Source of the DNA: Myxococcales bacterium
GTDB taxonomy: Bacteria > Myxococcota_A > Polyangia > Polyangiales > Ga0077539
DNA: 64,000 nt
NCBI GenBank assembly: GCA_016793325.1
Contig: JAEUKI010000016.1
Coordinates: 41,680-105,679 of the forward strand
Direction of reading: 5' to 3'
Shown here: piece after piece, positions 1 to 8,575 of the stretch
Position numbering within the stretch: position 1 is the first letter of the stretch
Layout of the letters: every line of letters begins with the position of its first letter
Notes under the pieces: generated by a model
Databases searched by the model: none
The model's input: the letters and a program-made list of their open reading frames with translations, nothing else
Told to the model about the DNA's origin: nothing
Program-made: the position numbers and the translations under genes

Positions 1-144
1 ACGAGAGTTTCGAAGTGCGCTGACTCGATGGAGTCTCGGGCTTCGATTCGACAGCCATGTTGTCGAACATAGCCGAACGCTGGAATTCGAGACAACGGTT
101 CGGAAGCAAAGAAATCTCAGTGCGCTACTCGCCGCACAGAGGCT

Positions 145-552
145 TCATCTCGCAGGAAGCGCACATGCGCCGTCCGCGTCGGGAAGGCAACGCCCCGTGA
201 GTTTCAGCCGGTTCTTCGCGAAGCGCTCATAGGCCCAGTCGAGCGACTGCGACACCCCAGGAAGCCGAGTGAGCGAAACGAGCGGTGCGAGTCCTACCGC
301 GGAGTACAGCCTCCGAAAGACCTCGACGCCCTCGATGATCGTCCCGTCCGGCAGTCGGCCGTGGATGCGATCCATGAGCGTCGCCCACGGAATACCGATG
401 GCGCTCGCGTCGAATCCCTCGCGCGCGATGTCCGTAAACGTGATGCGCCCGCGGCCGCGATCCATGCGGCGAAGCATGTTGATTTCGCGCACACACAATG
501 GGCACTCGCCGTCGAAGAAGACCTCGATCTCGGATGGGTTCACGTCGGTCAT
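145..552 (-). CDS. DCC family (DUF393) thiol-disulfide oxidoreductase-like protein
   Basis: A 135-residue protein that begins with a short strand followed directly by the DCC signature DGECPLC (Cys17 and Cys20), the thioredoxin-like CxxC that names this family. The rest fits the family's usual helical tail, ending near a KNRLKLTG segment. Family members are small predicted disulfide oxidoreductases without a well-defined substrate. The start is the ATG at 552 because the signature lies 14 residues further on, as in homologues; the open frame continues upstream only through folA antisense-frame sequence. It lies 41 bases after folA on the same strand and is probably the last gene of a thyA-folA-DCC operon. 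No signal peptide is seen, so a cytoplasmic location is inferred. Confidence 0.88.
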   Translation of the reverse strand: MTDVNPSEIEVFFDGECPLCVREINMLRRMDRGRGRITFTDIAREGFDASAIGIPWATLMDRIHGRLPDGTIIEGVEVFRRLYSAVGLAPLVSLTRLPGVSQSLDWAYERFAKNRLKLTGRCLPDADGACALPAR

Positions 553-593
553 GCCATTGCGATGCTCGGCGCGCGCTGGCGTGTCGCGCCCGC

Positions 594-1109
594 TCACAGC
601 GCTCGATCGCGACGACGATAGCGCACGAACGAGACGCCGGGCTCGGTGTGCGCGACGCGGGACACTTCGACAAATTCGTCCGCGTTCCACCGGGGAAAGT
701 ACGCGTCGCCCTCGTAGTCCTGGGCGATCTCGGTGAGCGCGAGCTCGGTCGCCTCGGGCAGCGCCATCGCGTACACCTCCGCGCCGCCGATCACCCGCGG
801 AGCGTCGTCTCCCTCGCGCGCGATCGCGATCGCCTCGGGCCACGTCGCGACGACCTCGCACCCCGCGAGGCCTCGTCGTCGCGTGGCTTCGTCGCGGGTG
901 AGCACGATGTTGCGTCGGTTCTCGAGAGGCTTTCCGATCGATTCGAAGGTCTTGCGGCCCATGATGACCGCGTGCCCCACGGTGAGGGCTTTGAAGTGCT
1001 TGAGCTCGCCAGGGATCTTCCACGGCAGCGCGTTGCTCTTGCCGATCACGCCGTTGCGGGCGACCGCAGCGACGAGCACGAGCTCGGGTCGCGATGAACC
1101 GTCGTTCAT
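594..1109 (-). CDS. folA: dihydrofolate reductase
   Basis: A 171-residue protein of normal DHFR length. It reduces dihydrofolate to tetrahydrofolate with NADPH, regenerating the cofactor oxidised by thymidylate synthase. Visible signatures are [11 protein letters not shown] at the N-terminus, the NALPW loop followed by [10 protein letters not shown] with the active-site acidic residue (Glu35), the NADPH-binding [12 protein letters not shown], and [12 protein letters not shown] near residue 110. The ATG at 1109 overlaps the thyA stop codon as ATGA, so translation is probably coupled. The pairing with thyA is the classical functional couple. Confidence 0.97.
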   Translation of the reverse strand: MNDGSSRPELVLVAAVARNGVIGKSNALPWKIPGELKHFKALTVGHAVIMGRKTFESIGKPLENRRNIVLTRDEATRRRGLAGCEVVATWPEAIAIAREGDDAPRVIGGAEVYAMALPEATELALTEIAQDYEGDAYFPRWNADEFVEVSRVAHTEPGVSFVRYRRRDRAL

Positions 1110-1948
1110 ACCGCCACCGGAGCCTTGATCGCCGGGTGCGGGTCGTAGCCCTCGAGCGTGAAGTGCTCGTAGCGAAACGAGAACAAGTCCTTCACGGAGG
1201 GGTCGATGCGCATGCGGGGCAAGGGCCTCGGTTCGCGCGTGAGCTGCAGCTTCGCTTGCTCGACGTGGTTCGAATACAGGTGCGCGTCGCCGAGCGTGTG
1301 GACGAAGTCGCCGAGCGTCAGGTCGCACACCTGCGCGACCATCATCGTGAGCAGCGCGTAGCTCGCGATGTTGAAGGGGACGCCCAAGAACACATCGCCG
1401 CTCCGTTGATAGAGCTGGCACGAGAGCTCGCCGTCCTGCACGTAGAACTGAAACAGCGTGTGACACGGAGGCAGCGCGACCTGCTCGGCCTCGCGCGGGT
1501 TCCACCCAGAGACGATCAAGCGACGCGAGTCGGGGCGCTCGCGGATCGTGCTGATGATCTTCGCGAGCTGGTCGACGCCGTCTCGCGCGTACGTTCCGTC
1601 GGGCGACACGCTGGCGCCGAAGTTGCGCCACTGGTGGCCGTACACAGGACCGAGGTCGCCCGGCCCTCGACCGAAGCGCGCGCACTGCTCGGGCGTCGCC
1701 CACTCGTCCCAGATGGTCACGCCCTCGGCTTGCAGCGACGCGACGTGCGTCTCACCCCGCACGAACCACAACAGCTCGTGCACGATCGACTTCAAGTGCA
1801 CTTTCTTGGTGGTCACGAGGGGAAAGCCCTCGCCGAGCGCGAACCTCATCTGGTGCCCGAAGACCCCCACGGTGCCCGTCCCCGTGCGGTCGGTGCGAGG
1901 CTTTCCCTCGCGCAAGATGCGCTCGAGCAGCTCGTGATATTGCCTCAA
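1106..1948 (-). CDS. thyA: thymidylate synthase (ThyA type)
   Basis: A 280-residue protein that methylates dUMP to dTMP using 5,10-methylene-tetrahydrofolate. Signatures are SDRTGTG-like [17 protein letters not shown] at residues 20-36, the nucleophile Cys162 in ALPPCHT, the preceding dUMP phosphate-binding [14 protein letters not shown], and [13 protein letters not shown] downstream. The start is a TTG at 1948, chosen because the family normally begins M-(R/K)-QY-x-x-LL immediately ahead of this motif; a GGAG lies only two bases upstream. It is the first gene of the three-gene operon and is transcribed divergently from the MopE-like lipoprotein gene. Confidence 0.97.
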   Translation of the reverse strand: MRQYHELLERILREGKPRTDRTGTGTVGVFGHQMRFALGEGFPLVTTKKVHLKSIVHELLWFVRGETHVASLQAEGVTIWDEWATPEQCARFGRGPGDLGPVYGHQWRNFGASVSPDGTYARDGVDQLAKIISTIRERPDSRRLIVSGWNPREAEQVALPPCHTLFQFYVQDGELSCQLYQRSGDVFLGVPFNIASYALLTMMVAQVCDLTLGDFVHTLGDAHLYSNHVEQAKLQLTREPRPLPRMRIDPSVKDLFSFRYEHFTLEGYDPHPAIKAPVAV

Positions 1949-2189
1949 AGCTCCATCGCTCCTTCAGTGCGACGACGACGTCGACGGTGATGTCGGCGAG
2001 AGATCACGGATCGCTGCGGCGTGGCAAATTCCGCGAAATGTGAGATCGTCTTCGTAGTCTGCCACGATACAAAGAGTCGCAACGCGTTGGACCTTCTACT
2101 CCGACGGTGCGGCGCGACGAGCGCCGCAGAGGTCCGAGCGCACGCACGAGTCAGTCATAAGCCGCCGTCGAGCAACTGAGGAGTCCCCG
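1949..2189. promoter_or_regulatory. divergent intergenic region, thyA / MopE-like gene
   Basis: This 241-base gap lies between divergent genes and must carry both promoters. The only clear site is a GAGGAG ribosome-binding sequence at 2178-2183, six bases before the plus-strand ATG at 2190. No convincing -35/-10 pair or operator could be picked out by eye. Confidence 0.4.
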
Positions 2190-4274
2190 ATGCGTCGCTT
2201 GCTTGTTCCTACGCTGTTCTCGGTCGCTGGGTTGGTGGGGTGTTCGATGCCGGAGGGGACGGACGCCGGTCGAACCGACGCGCGCTCGGACGTGCGCGAC
2301 GCGACGGCTGACGTTCGCGTCAACGACGTGCAAGAGCCGCTCGATGTGCCGACCTCCGACGTCGTGTCGGACACACCGACGCAAGACACCGGCGTCGATA
2401 CGGGCGCGCCCGACAGCGCGCAAGGGTGCGTCGATCGCGACCGCGACAACTACGGAACGGGCGCAGGCTGCATGGGCCCCGACTGCAACGACGACAATCC
2501 AGCGGTCAACGGCGGCGCGACCGAGCTCTGCGACGGCATCGACAACGACTGCGACACGATGGTCGACGAAGACCTCGGCCGCTCGTCCTGCGGCATGGGC
2601 GCGTGCATGCGCTCGGTCGACAACTGCGTGATGGGCCGACCGCAGCGCTGCGAGCCCGGGATGGTCATGCCCGAGACGTGCAACGGCATGGACGACGACT
2701 GCGACGGGACGATCGACAACGGCGTCGGAGCCACCGCTTGCTACACAGGCCCGATGGGCACGCAGGACGTCGGTCGCTGTCGCGCGGGCGCCCGCGGATG
2801 CCCCGGCGGAATGCCGAGCGCGTGCATGGGCGAAGTGCTTCCGGGCGCCGAGACGTGCAACGGCATCGACGACAACTGCGACGGAACGACGGACGAAGGG
2901 CTCTCGGTCGCGTGCTACTCGGGCCCAGCGGGCACCCGAGACATCGGCCGTTGCCGCGGTGGAATGCGCAACTGCGCGGGCGGCTCGATGACGGGCTGCC
3001 TCGGCGAAGTGACGCCTTCGACCGAGAGCTGCAACAACGCCGACGACGACTGCAACGGAACGGTCGACGACGGGATCGCCCCCATCCCGTGCTACTCGGG
3101 ACCGTCGGGCACACAAAACGTCGGCCGATGCCGCGGCGGCAATCGCGTGTGCTCGATGGGCTCGATGACGGCGTGCACGGGCGAGATCGTTCCTGTGCCC
3201 GAGGTGTGCGGCAACGGCGTGGACGAAGACTGCAACGGGATGGTCGACGACGGCTGCGGCGTGTGCACGCCAGGCCAGACGCGGACGTGTTACACGGGCC
3301 CCGTCGGCAGCGCGGGTGTGGGCATCTGCCGATCGGGCACCGAGACGTGCACTGCCGCGCGCGTGTGGAGCGGAACGTGCGTCGGCGAAGTGTTGCCCGC
3401 GGCCGCCGAGACGTGCGCCAACATGCTCGACGACAACTGCAACAGCGCCACGGACGAAGGCTGCATGGTGTGCTCGCCGACGGTCACCAACGACACGTGC
3501 GGCGCGCCCGCGGCGTACACCGTGGGCTCGACGGTCTCGGGTAACACCAACTGCGCGGCGGCGGACTACACATCGAGCTGCGGATTCACCGGCGGAGGCA
3601 ACGACGTCGCGTACTCGGTCGCGCTCGACGGAACGCTTCGAACGTACACGTTCACCATGGTCGGCACCGGCTTCGACACCGTGCTCCACATGCACAGCGC
3701 CAACGCTTGCTCGACGGCGGACGAAGTCGCGTGCAACGACGACGACATGGGCATGACGAACCGCAGCTCGTTCACGACGGGAATCATGCCTTCGGGCTCG
3801 TACTGGCTCGTCGCGGACGGCTACGGTATGGCGCCATCGAGCAATCGCGGGCCGTTTACGCTGACTTCGTCGCAGTCGGCCGAGATCAACAACGACGCGT
3901 GCACGTCGACCGCCGCCGCGCCCGCGGTGATCACCCGCAACGGAACCTACCGCGGCTCGACCGCGGGCCGCGTGAACAACTACTCGACGACGTGCGGCTC
4001 GGGGACGAACACGGCGCCCGACGTGGTGTTTCAGATCAGCGTCCCCGCGGGGCGAACGGTGACCGTGACGACGTGCGGCTCGACGTTCGACACGGTGCTC
4101 TACGCCGCGACGACCTGCGGCGGCGCGACGCACATCGCGTGCAACGACGACTCGTGCGGCGTGCAATCGTCGATCACGCTCCCTGCGACGATGGCCGCGA
4201 CGTCGTACTTCGTCGTGCTCGACGGCTACAACGGCGCGAGCGGCTCGTACACGCTCAACGTCAGCGGCCTCTGA
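2190..4274 (+). CDS. secreted lipoprotein with MopE-like Cys-rich repeats and two PPC-like domains
   Basis: A 694-residue predicted lipoprotein (lipobox around LVGCS, Cys near residue 19) followed by an Asp/Thr/Val-rich spacer. From about residue 75 to 430 come six copies of the MopE-type metal-binding motif, of the form C-[DN]-G-[IM]-D-[DN]-[DN]-C-[DN]-G-x-x-D-[ED]-G, preceded by the typical CVDRDRDNYGTG and DCNDDNP calcium-like loops. The C-terminal 270 residues are two similar beta-rich units, each with a FDTVL(H/Y) segment and an ACNDD turn, resembling bacterial PPC domains. MopE itself is a surface copper-binding protein of methanotrophs; a metal-binding role here is family-level inference and the ligand is unknown. 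The ATG has a good ribosome-binding site. Confidence 0.85.
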   Translation: MRRLLVPTLFSVAGLVGCSMPEGTDAGRTDARSDVRDATADVRVNDVQEPLDVPTSDVVSDTPTQDTGVDTGAPDSAQGCVDRDRDNYGTGAGCMGPDCNDDNPAVNGGATELCDGIDNDCDTMVDEDLGRSSCGMGACMRSVDNCVMGRPQRCEPGMVMPETCNGMDDDCDGTIDNGVGATACYTGPMGTQDVGRCRAGARGCPGGMPSACMGEVLPGAETCNGIDDNCDGTTDEGLSVACYSGPAGTRDIGRCRGGMRNCAGGSMTGCLGEVTPSTESCNNADDDCNGTVDDGIAPIPCYSGPSGTQNVGRCRGGNRVCSMGSMTACTGEIVPVPEVCGNGVDEDCNGMVDDGCGVCTPGQTRTCYTGPVGSAGVGICRSGTETCTAARVWSGTCVGEVLPAAAETCANMLDDNCNSATDEGCMVCSPTVTNDTCGAPAAYTVGSTVSGNTNCAAADYTSSCGFTGGGNDVAYSVALDGTLRTYTFTMVGTGFDTVLHMHSANACSTADEVACNDDDMGMTNRSSFTTGIMPSGSYWLVADGYGMAPSSNRGPFTLTSSQSAEINNDACTSTAAAPAVITRNGTYRGSTAGRVNNYSTTCGSGTNTAPDVVFQISVPAGRTVTVTTCGSTFDTVLYAATTCGGATHIACNDDSCGVQSSITLPATMAATSYFVVLDGYNGASGSYTLNVSGL

Positions 4275-4404
4275 GCGACCGCGCAGCGCGCGACAGACGC
4301 GAACGTGAACACGCGCGATCGCGAGCGGGGGGCTCAGCGTTCGCCCGTGAACCACGGCTCGATTCGCGCGGGGTCGAGCGCGCAGCGATGCGCGAGCGCG
4401 CGGC

Positions 4405-4839
4405 TCAACGACCGCGGAGCCTGAGCTCGACCATGAGGCAGCGGTCTTCGACGACGTCGATGCCGCGCGCAGCGAGCGTCGAAGCGACGGGCTCGTTGGA
4501 GATTCCGCTCTGCATCCAGAGGCACTTCGGCGAGAGCGCGAGGACGTCGTCGAGGTGCTGCGCGACGTCGGCGCTGCGTCGAAACACGACCACCATGTCG
4601 ACGGGGCCCGCGATCGCGCGCAACGATCGCACGACGGGCACGCCGAGGATCTCGGTCACCTCGGGGTAGTACACAGGAACGGGGACCACCTCGAGCCCCG
4701 CGCGCTTCGCGTACGCCGGAACATAGTGCGCCGGCTGCTCCGCGTGCGTCTCGGGCTTGATCCCGAGGACCGCGATGCGGCGCGTGTACCCGAGCACGCG
4801 CCCGACGGCGTCCTCCGTGCGAATTCGGTGATCGCTCAT
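4405..4839 (-). CDS. CoA-binding (YccU-like) Rossmann protein
   Basis: A 144-residue single-domain protein of the CoA-binding/YccU family. Visible family marks are RRIAVLGIKPETHAEQPAHYVPAYAKRAGLEVVPVPVYY (first strand, glycine turn and the residue run that contacts CoA), then an LDDVLALSPKCLWMQSGISN segment, and DRCLMVELR at the C-terminus, where the family usually has a conserved Cys. The reaction is not known for this family. The start is the ATG at 4839; the frame stays open to 4962, but those extra residues are unlike the family and lie inside the inverted-repeat element. It converges with the MopE-like gene, leaving 130 bases with no obvious terminator. Confidence 0.85.
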   Translation of the reverse strand: MSDHRIRTEDAVGRVLGYTRRIAVLGIKPETHAEQPAHYVPAYAKRAGLEVVPVPVYYPEVTEILGVPVVRSLRAIAGPVDMVVVFRRSADVAQHLDDVLALSPKCLWMQSGISNEPVASTLAARGIDVVEDRCLMVELRLRGR

Positions 4840-4855
4840 GCAGCGCGAGTCTACC

Positions 4856-5106
4856 GGGACGGTGCTCTGATTGTGAAATTCGCGATCTACCGCAGCCACG
4901 ATCAGTCCAATCGCTTGGGTACCCAAACAACAAATTGCCAAAATCGCAGTTTTTGACGTCAAACTCGGAAAGTTTGGATATTGAAATCACAGGATAATTT
5001 GGCGACCAGCCCCCAAATCTCGTGTCAAACACCCAAACAGTCCAGCATCAATCTGCCGCATCGACACTGCGGTAGATCGCAATTTTCACAATCAGAGCAC
5101 CGTCCC
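4856..5106. repeat. 251-bp MITE-like element with 40-bp terminal inverted repeats
   Basis: The left arm (4856-4895) begins GGGACGGTGCTCTGATTG and is the reverse complement of the right arm (5067-5106), which ends CAATCAGAGCACCGTCCC; I count 38 of 40 positions paired. The 171-base interior is AT-rich compared with the genes around it, has no convincing ORF, and contains the perfect palindromes TTGGGTACCCAA (4915-4926) and TTTGACGTCAAA (4952-4963). No clear target-site duplication was seen. It fills most of the 329-base gap between divergent genes and could fold into a large hairpin. It may be a miniature inverted-repeat element or a structured regulatory region. Confidence 0.7.
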
Positions 5107-5133
5107 CACCCGTTGTCCCTTCCCGTCGCCCCA

Positions 5134-5168
5134 TTGACACTAACACCATTAGCTAACACTATTAGCTC
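5134..5168 (+). promoter_or_regulatory. putative promoter with tandem 13-bp operator-like repeat
   Basis: TTGACA at 5134-5139 is a good -35-like hexamer. Immediately downstream are two tandem 13-base copies, 5142-5154 and 5155-5167, of AACAC(C/T)ATTAGCT, the second ending one base before the hydrolase ATG. The junction contains the palindrome TTAGCTAA (5149-5156). Because the downstream operon encodes a TetR-type repressor, autoregulation through these repeats is a natural guess. A ribosome-binding site is absent, so the transcript may be leaderless or nearly so. Confidence 0.5.
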
Positions 5169-6029
5169 ATGACCCCATCGCAGCTCCGCTTCGCTCCCTC
5201 TGCCGAAGGCCGCATCGCGTACGACGACCTCGCCCCCACGACCGCTTCGCACGAGCGCGTGTTTCTCTGCGCCCCTTCGCTCGGCGACACGCGCGCCGAG
5301 TACCGCGCGATCGCTCCCGAGCTCGCCCAGCGCGGGCGCGTCTTGTCCATGGACCTCCCGGGCCACGGCGAGAGCGACACGACCTTCACCCGCTACGACG
5401 CCGACGCCCTCGCGGACACGATGATCGCGACGCTCGATCACGCGGGCGTCGAGCGCGCCGTGCTCGTCGGCTGCTCGGTCTCGGGCGGCGCGGCCATCGT
5501 CGCCGCGGCGCGCGCCCCCGAGCGCGTCGAGGGGCTCGTGCTCCTCGCGCCCTTTACCCGCAAAGCGCGCGGCGAATACGCGCTCGGGCTGCTCATGGGC
5601 GCGCTCTTCGGCGGCCCCTGGGCCGGCTCGGTGTGGAGCTCTTACTACCGCTCGCTCTACAAGCGAACTCGCCCCGAAGACCTCGAGGCGCACATCGATT
5701 CGCTTCGCGCGATGCTCCGTGATCCAGCGCGCCGACGGGCGCTCGTGGCGACGATCCGCGGGAGCAAAGGCCCCGTGCAAGCGCGGCGCGCGAGCGTAAA
5801 GGCCCCCACCGAGATCGTGTTCGGCAGCAAAGACCCCGACTTCTCGTCTCCTGCGGACGAAGCGAGGATCTTGTGCGAGGCCATCGGAGCGCACGCGCAG
5901 AGCGCGCTGCTCGACGGACTCGGTCACTACCCGCACGTCGAGGCCCCGAGCGCGGTGCTCGCGCGTATCGACGTGCTGCTCGCGCGCCTCGACGAGCGCT
6001 CCTCGCCGGTGGCAAGGTCCGCCTCGTGA
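5169..6029 (+). CDS. alpha/beta hydrolase
   Basis: A 286-residue alpha/beta-fold hydrolase resembling the 3-oxoadipate enol-lactonase/esterase group. Recognisable elements are the oxyanion strand VFLCAPSLGDTRAEY, the SMDLPGHGESD segment near residue 65, the nucleophile elbow LVGCSVSGG (Ser after GC, with the usual second Gly replaced by Ser), the late Asp in FGSKDPDF and the His in LDGLGHYPHVE. The substrate cannot be told. The ATG directly abuts the tandem repeat. It overlaps the next gene by four bases (GTGA), so the hydrolase is probably controlled by the TetR protein it is co-translated with. Confidence 0.87.
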   Translation: MTPSQLRFAPSAEGRIAYDDLAPTTASHERVFLCAPSLGDTRAEYRAIAPELAQRGRVLSMDLPGHGESDTTFTRYDADALADTMIATLDHAGVERAVLVGCSVSGGAAIVAAARAPERVEGLVLLAPFTRKARGEYALGLLMGALFGGPWAGSVWSSYYRSLYKRTRPEDLEAHIDSLRAMLRDPARRRALVATIRGSKGPVQARRASVKAPTEIVFGSKDPDFSSPADEARILCEAIGAHAQSALLDGLGHYPHVEAPSAVLARIDVLLARLDERSSPVARSAS

Positions 6030-6583
6030 ATCGCGAGCGCTTCGACTCGATCCTCGACACCGCCGTCGCGCTCATCGACAACGAAGGCGAAGCCGCCCTC
6101 GGGTGGAACCGCGTCGCCCAAGCGCTCGGCGTCAAACCGCCCTCTCTCTACAATCACTTCGACAACATTCAGTCCCTTCGAAAGCACGTCGCGCTGCGCG
6201 GCTGGGTCGCGTTCGCCGACGAGGCCACGCAAGGGTGCGCCCGCGCGCGGAGCCCCGAGGGCTCGCTGCGCGCGATCGCCAACGCGTACCGAGCGCTCGC
6301 CAAGGCGCGGCCCGGGCTCTTCGCGGTCATGAACACCACGCAGATCGCGCTCGACGATCGAGACTTCGCGCCGATCGCGACGCGACTGCTGAAGCTCTTC
6401 GACGAGCCGCTCGAGGCCCTCGGCGTGAGCGCCGCGAACCGCGTGCACGCGATCCGCGCGATGCGGTCGGCGATCCACGGGTTCGTGCACCTCGAGTCCG
6501 CGGGACAATTCGCGATGGACGCGAACGTCGACCGCTCGTTTCAGTGGCTGATCGAGACGTTCGTGAAGGGGGTCGTCGAGTGA
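6026..6583 (+). CDS. TetR/AcrR family transcriptional regulator with WHG-type C-terminal domain
   Basis: A 185-residue protein. Residues about 5-50 are a TetR-type DNA-binding domain: ILDTAVALIDNEGEAAL then the helix-turn-helix NRVAQALGVKPPSLYNHFDNIQSL. The C-terminal half, with AMRSAIHGFVHLESAGQFA and FQWLIETF, fits the WHG ligand-binding domain of TetR proteins. The start is the GTG at 6026, which overlaps the hydrolase stop as GTGA; the open frame extends upstream only inside the hydrolase gene. The target is probably the hydrolase promoter with its tandem repeat; the effector is unknown. Confidence 0.9.
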   Translation: MNRERFDSILDTAVALIDNEGEAALGWNRVAQALGVKPPSLYNHFDNIQSLRKHVALRGWVAFADEATQGCARARSPEGSLRAIANAYRALAKARPGLFAVMNTTQIALDDRDFAPIATRLLKLFDEPLEALGVSAANRVHAIRAMRSAIHGFVHLESAGQFAMDANVDRSFQWLIETFVKGVVE

Positions 6584-6586
6584 CGC

Positions 6587-7102
6587 TCACCCGCGACGAC
6601 CGCTGATCGCGTCGTGAAGGATTTGCATCACGAGCGACTCGGTGTCCGGAGCGCGTGCTTTTGTTCGAAGGCGCCGAAGCTGTGTTTTGACGGTCTCTGT
6701 GCTGACTTCGAGCCGATCGCCGACGCACTTCAAGGGGACGCCTTCTACGCACAAGCGAACGATGTCGCGTTGCTGCTGACTCCATCGATACTGCTGAGCA
6801 GCACGATCGACCGCGGCCGCGAGCGGATCGCGTGTTGATCGAAGGCGCGGCACGACCAGCGTCTGCATCGCCGCTTGCGAGCCAGCGATCAAAAGACTGA
6901 CGCGCGTTGAAGATGCCACGCTCAACAGCCGGTCCGTCGGTTGGTCGGCCACCAACACGACCGCTCGCTCGCTTGCTCGCGACGCCCGCTGAACAACACG
7001 AAGGATCACCTCGGTTGTGTCCGTCGGAACGTCGTGCAAATCGACCACCACGAGCGCATCCGCAGCAAGAGGACGAAGAGTCGAGGAGTTTGTTTTCCGC
7101 AC
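6587..7102 (-). CDS. LuxR-type HTH regulator with receiver-like N-terminus
   Basis: A 171-residue protein. The last 65 residues form a LuxR/GerE helix-turn-helix: RWSQQQRDIVRLCVEGVPLKCVGDRLEVSTETVKTQLRRLRTKA. The first 100 residues, with ALVVVDLHDVPTD and AVVLVADQP, resemble strands of a receiver domain, but there is no acidic pocket at the expected place, so phosphorylation control is doubtful. The longest in-frame start is a GTG at 7102, preceded in frame by a TGA. An adjacent frame offers an ATG about 30 bases upstream, which could mean a frameshift has shortened the N-terminus. It converges with the TetR gene and diverges from the VWA lipoprotein. Confidence 0.75.
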   Translation of the reverse strand: MRKTNSSTLRPLAADALVVVDLHDVPTDTTEVILRVVQRASRASERAVVLVADQPTDRLLSVASSTRVSLLIAGSQAAMQTLVVPRLRSTRDPLAAAVDRAAQQYRWSQQQRDIVRLCVEGVPLKCVGDRLEVSTETVKTQLRRLRTKARAPDTESLVMQILHDAISGRRG

Positions 7103-7480
7103 TTCCCACGACTGCTTCGATCAGATTCGAATCCATACTCGACACCCCAGCAAGGCACTCGAGCTCAGCGAACGAGCCCCAATAAGCCTCCAATTCTAGC
7201 GAACACTCGCTGATCCATCTCACCGTGACCACGTGTCGTTGCATCGCAGCCCACACCCCAGTGCGACGGGTTGCGCACATCTCGATGCGCGGCGAACGAC
7301 AAGGGATTCGTCCTCGCTGAGTCACCCGCCTGTCCCCCACCGTGGGGGACAGACACGGGCTCGTTCGCGAGCCACCGTATCGGCGAGGCTCGCTCGAAGT
7401 TGCGCGGGCACGAGTCGAAGGACGAAGCGCGGTCAATCACCGAGCACGACGAACGATCGTCGCGTAGGATATTCGCCACG
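7103..7480. other. 378-base divergent intergenic region
   Basis: This gap lies between the LuxR-type gene and the VWA lipoprotein gene. Apart from the perfect palindrome at 7330-7352 I see no gene, RNA or strong promoter in it. An open frame in the lipoprotein's phase runs back to 7271, but its translation does not look like protein. Confidence 0.5.
7330..7352. repeat. 23-bp palindrome (G/C hairpin)
   Basis: CTGTCCCCCAC, one central C, then the exact reverse complement. It can form a very stable hairpin in either strand. There is no following T-run, so it is not a standard intrinsic terminator. A related hairpin built on the same CTGTCCCCCA(A/C)C core occurs at about 63881-63906, which suggests a dispersed palindromic repeat. 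Confidence 0.7.
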
Positions 7481-8506
7481 ATGAAACAGTGGATCACAGG
7501 CGTGGGGATCGCCCTCGGGGCGATGATGGGGACCGGGTGCGGGGCCAAAACGGGGCTCGTGGTGCCGTGTATCGCAACCTACCAAATTGAGCGACCGCAA
7601 ATCATGTTCGTCATCGACCGATCGGGTTCGATGGCAGCACGCAGTACCGATGGACGAACGAGTTGGGAGGGACTCGTCACGGCGATGCGCGAATTTTTGC
7701 CGCAACTACAAGGAACAGCCGATGTCGGCGTCACGTTCTTTCCTGCGAGCAACGCCCCGCCTGAGGATCCATGCATTGCGGACACTGCGCCAACTGTGGC
7801 GGTCACTGAAGACGTCGGCGCCACTCTCAGAGCCATCGAATTCGCGCGCCCCAGTGGAGGAACACCGACGTTCGAGGGACTGCGCGTTGCCTTCGAAAGC
7901 CTACGGCAGAATTCGCGACCAAACAGAGTGATCGTATTGGTCACCGACGGAGGAGCGGCGTGCAATGGCGAACTCGACACAAGGACCTGCACGTGCGCAG
8001 TAGAAAATCAATGCCGAGGTGAACCCAACGCTCGATTCTCGCCGTGCCTCGACCAGGAGAGAATCGTCGATCTGGTGAGCCGAGCGCGACGCGACGGGAT
8101 CACAGTGATCGCCGTGGGAATTCTCGAGGCATCTAGCTCAGAATACTCGCGGCGCATCTTCGAGCAGTTTCTCAACCAGGTCGCCGCAGCCGGAGGGTTC
8201 TCGGCGATGGGTACGGGGCGCTTCTATCCCGCCAATCGAGCCAGAGAGGCCGGAACCGCACTCTTGGAGTCGATCGCAACTCCGACGCACTGTCGACTAC
8301 GCGAGAGCCGACGGCTCCGAGCGGCGGCTGCTCTGACGTCCAACCTTACATCGATTCGACCGGCCGAAGACCAGCCAAACGGCTGGGTTCGATCGGCAGC
8401 CGATCCCTCGATCATCGAACTTCGGGGGGAAGCATGCACAACCGCGATACAACTTCGAATTTCGGAGTGGCGCGCGTCACTTCCCAGCTATTGCCACGAG
8501 CCGTAG
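7481..8506 (+). CDS. secreted lipoprotein with von Willebrand A domain
   Basis: A 341-residue protein with a signal peptide ending MMGTGC, predicted to be lipidated at about Cys20 and followed at once by the tag GAKTGL. From about residue 40 comes a VWA domain: FVIDRSGSM is a complete MIDAS DxSxS motif, with GGTPTFEGLRVAF (the MIDAS Thr region) and VIVLVTDGGAACNG (the Asp strand). A Cys-rich loop (CTCAVENQC) interrupts the domain after VTDGG, as in many myxobacterial VWA lipoproteins. It presumably sits in the outer membrane or periplasm and binds a partner through a metal ion. The ATG at 7481 is chosen for the signal peptide. It is the first of two adjacent lipoproteins sharing the GCGAKTGL tag. 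Confidence 0.88.
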   Translation: MKQWITGVGIALGAMMGTGCGAKTGLVVPCIATYQIERPQIMFVIDRSGSMAARSTDGRTSWEGLVTAMREFLPQLQGTADVGVTFFPASNAPPEDPCIADTAPTVAVTEDVGATLRAIEFARPSGGTPTFEGLRVAFESLRQNSRPNRVIVLVTDGGAACNGELDTRTCTCAVENQCRGEPNARFSPCLDQERIVDLVSRARRDGITVIAVGILEASSSEYSRRIFEQFLNQVAAAGGFSAMGTGRFYPANRAREAGTALLESIATPTHCRLRESRRLRAAAALTSNLTSIRPAEDQPNGWVRSAADPSIIELRGEACTTAIQLRISEWRASLPSYCHEP

Positions 8507-8575
8507 CCAATTCTGAAACGATCGCAACAGACCGGCGTCGAACCCAACCAGTTCGAAGCCGGGACACGGGGAACT

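Noticed and set aside
1..144. A gene upstream of the DCC gene's end
   Set aside because: No protein-like frame was found; only a short inverted repeat (ATGTT, GTCG, AACAT at 57-70) was visible.
2151..4355. Very long antisense ORF opposite the MopE-like gene
   Set aside because: Arg/Val/Ala-rich composition typical of a high-G+C shadow frame; the plus strand has a signal peptide and Cys repeats.
4840..5168. A small coding gene in the inverted-repeat region
   Set aside because: The short open frames cross the terminal repeats and lack a ribosome-binding site and protein-like composition.
7330..7352. Palindrome as an intrinsic terminator
   Set aside because: It has no T-run and lies between divergent genes rather than downstream of one.
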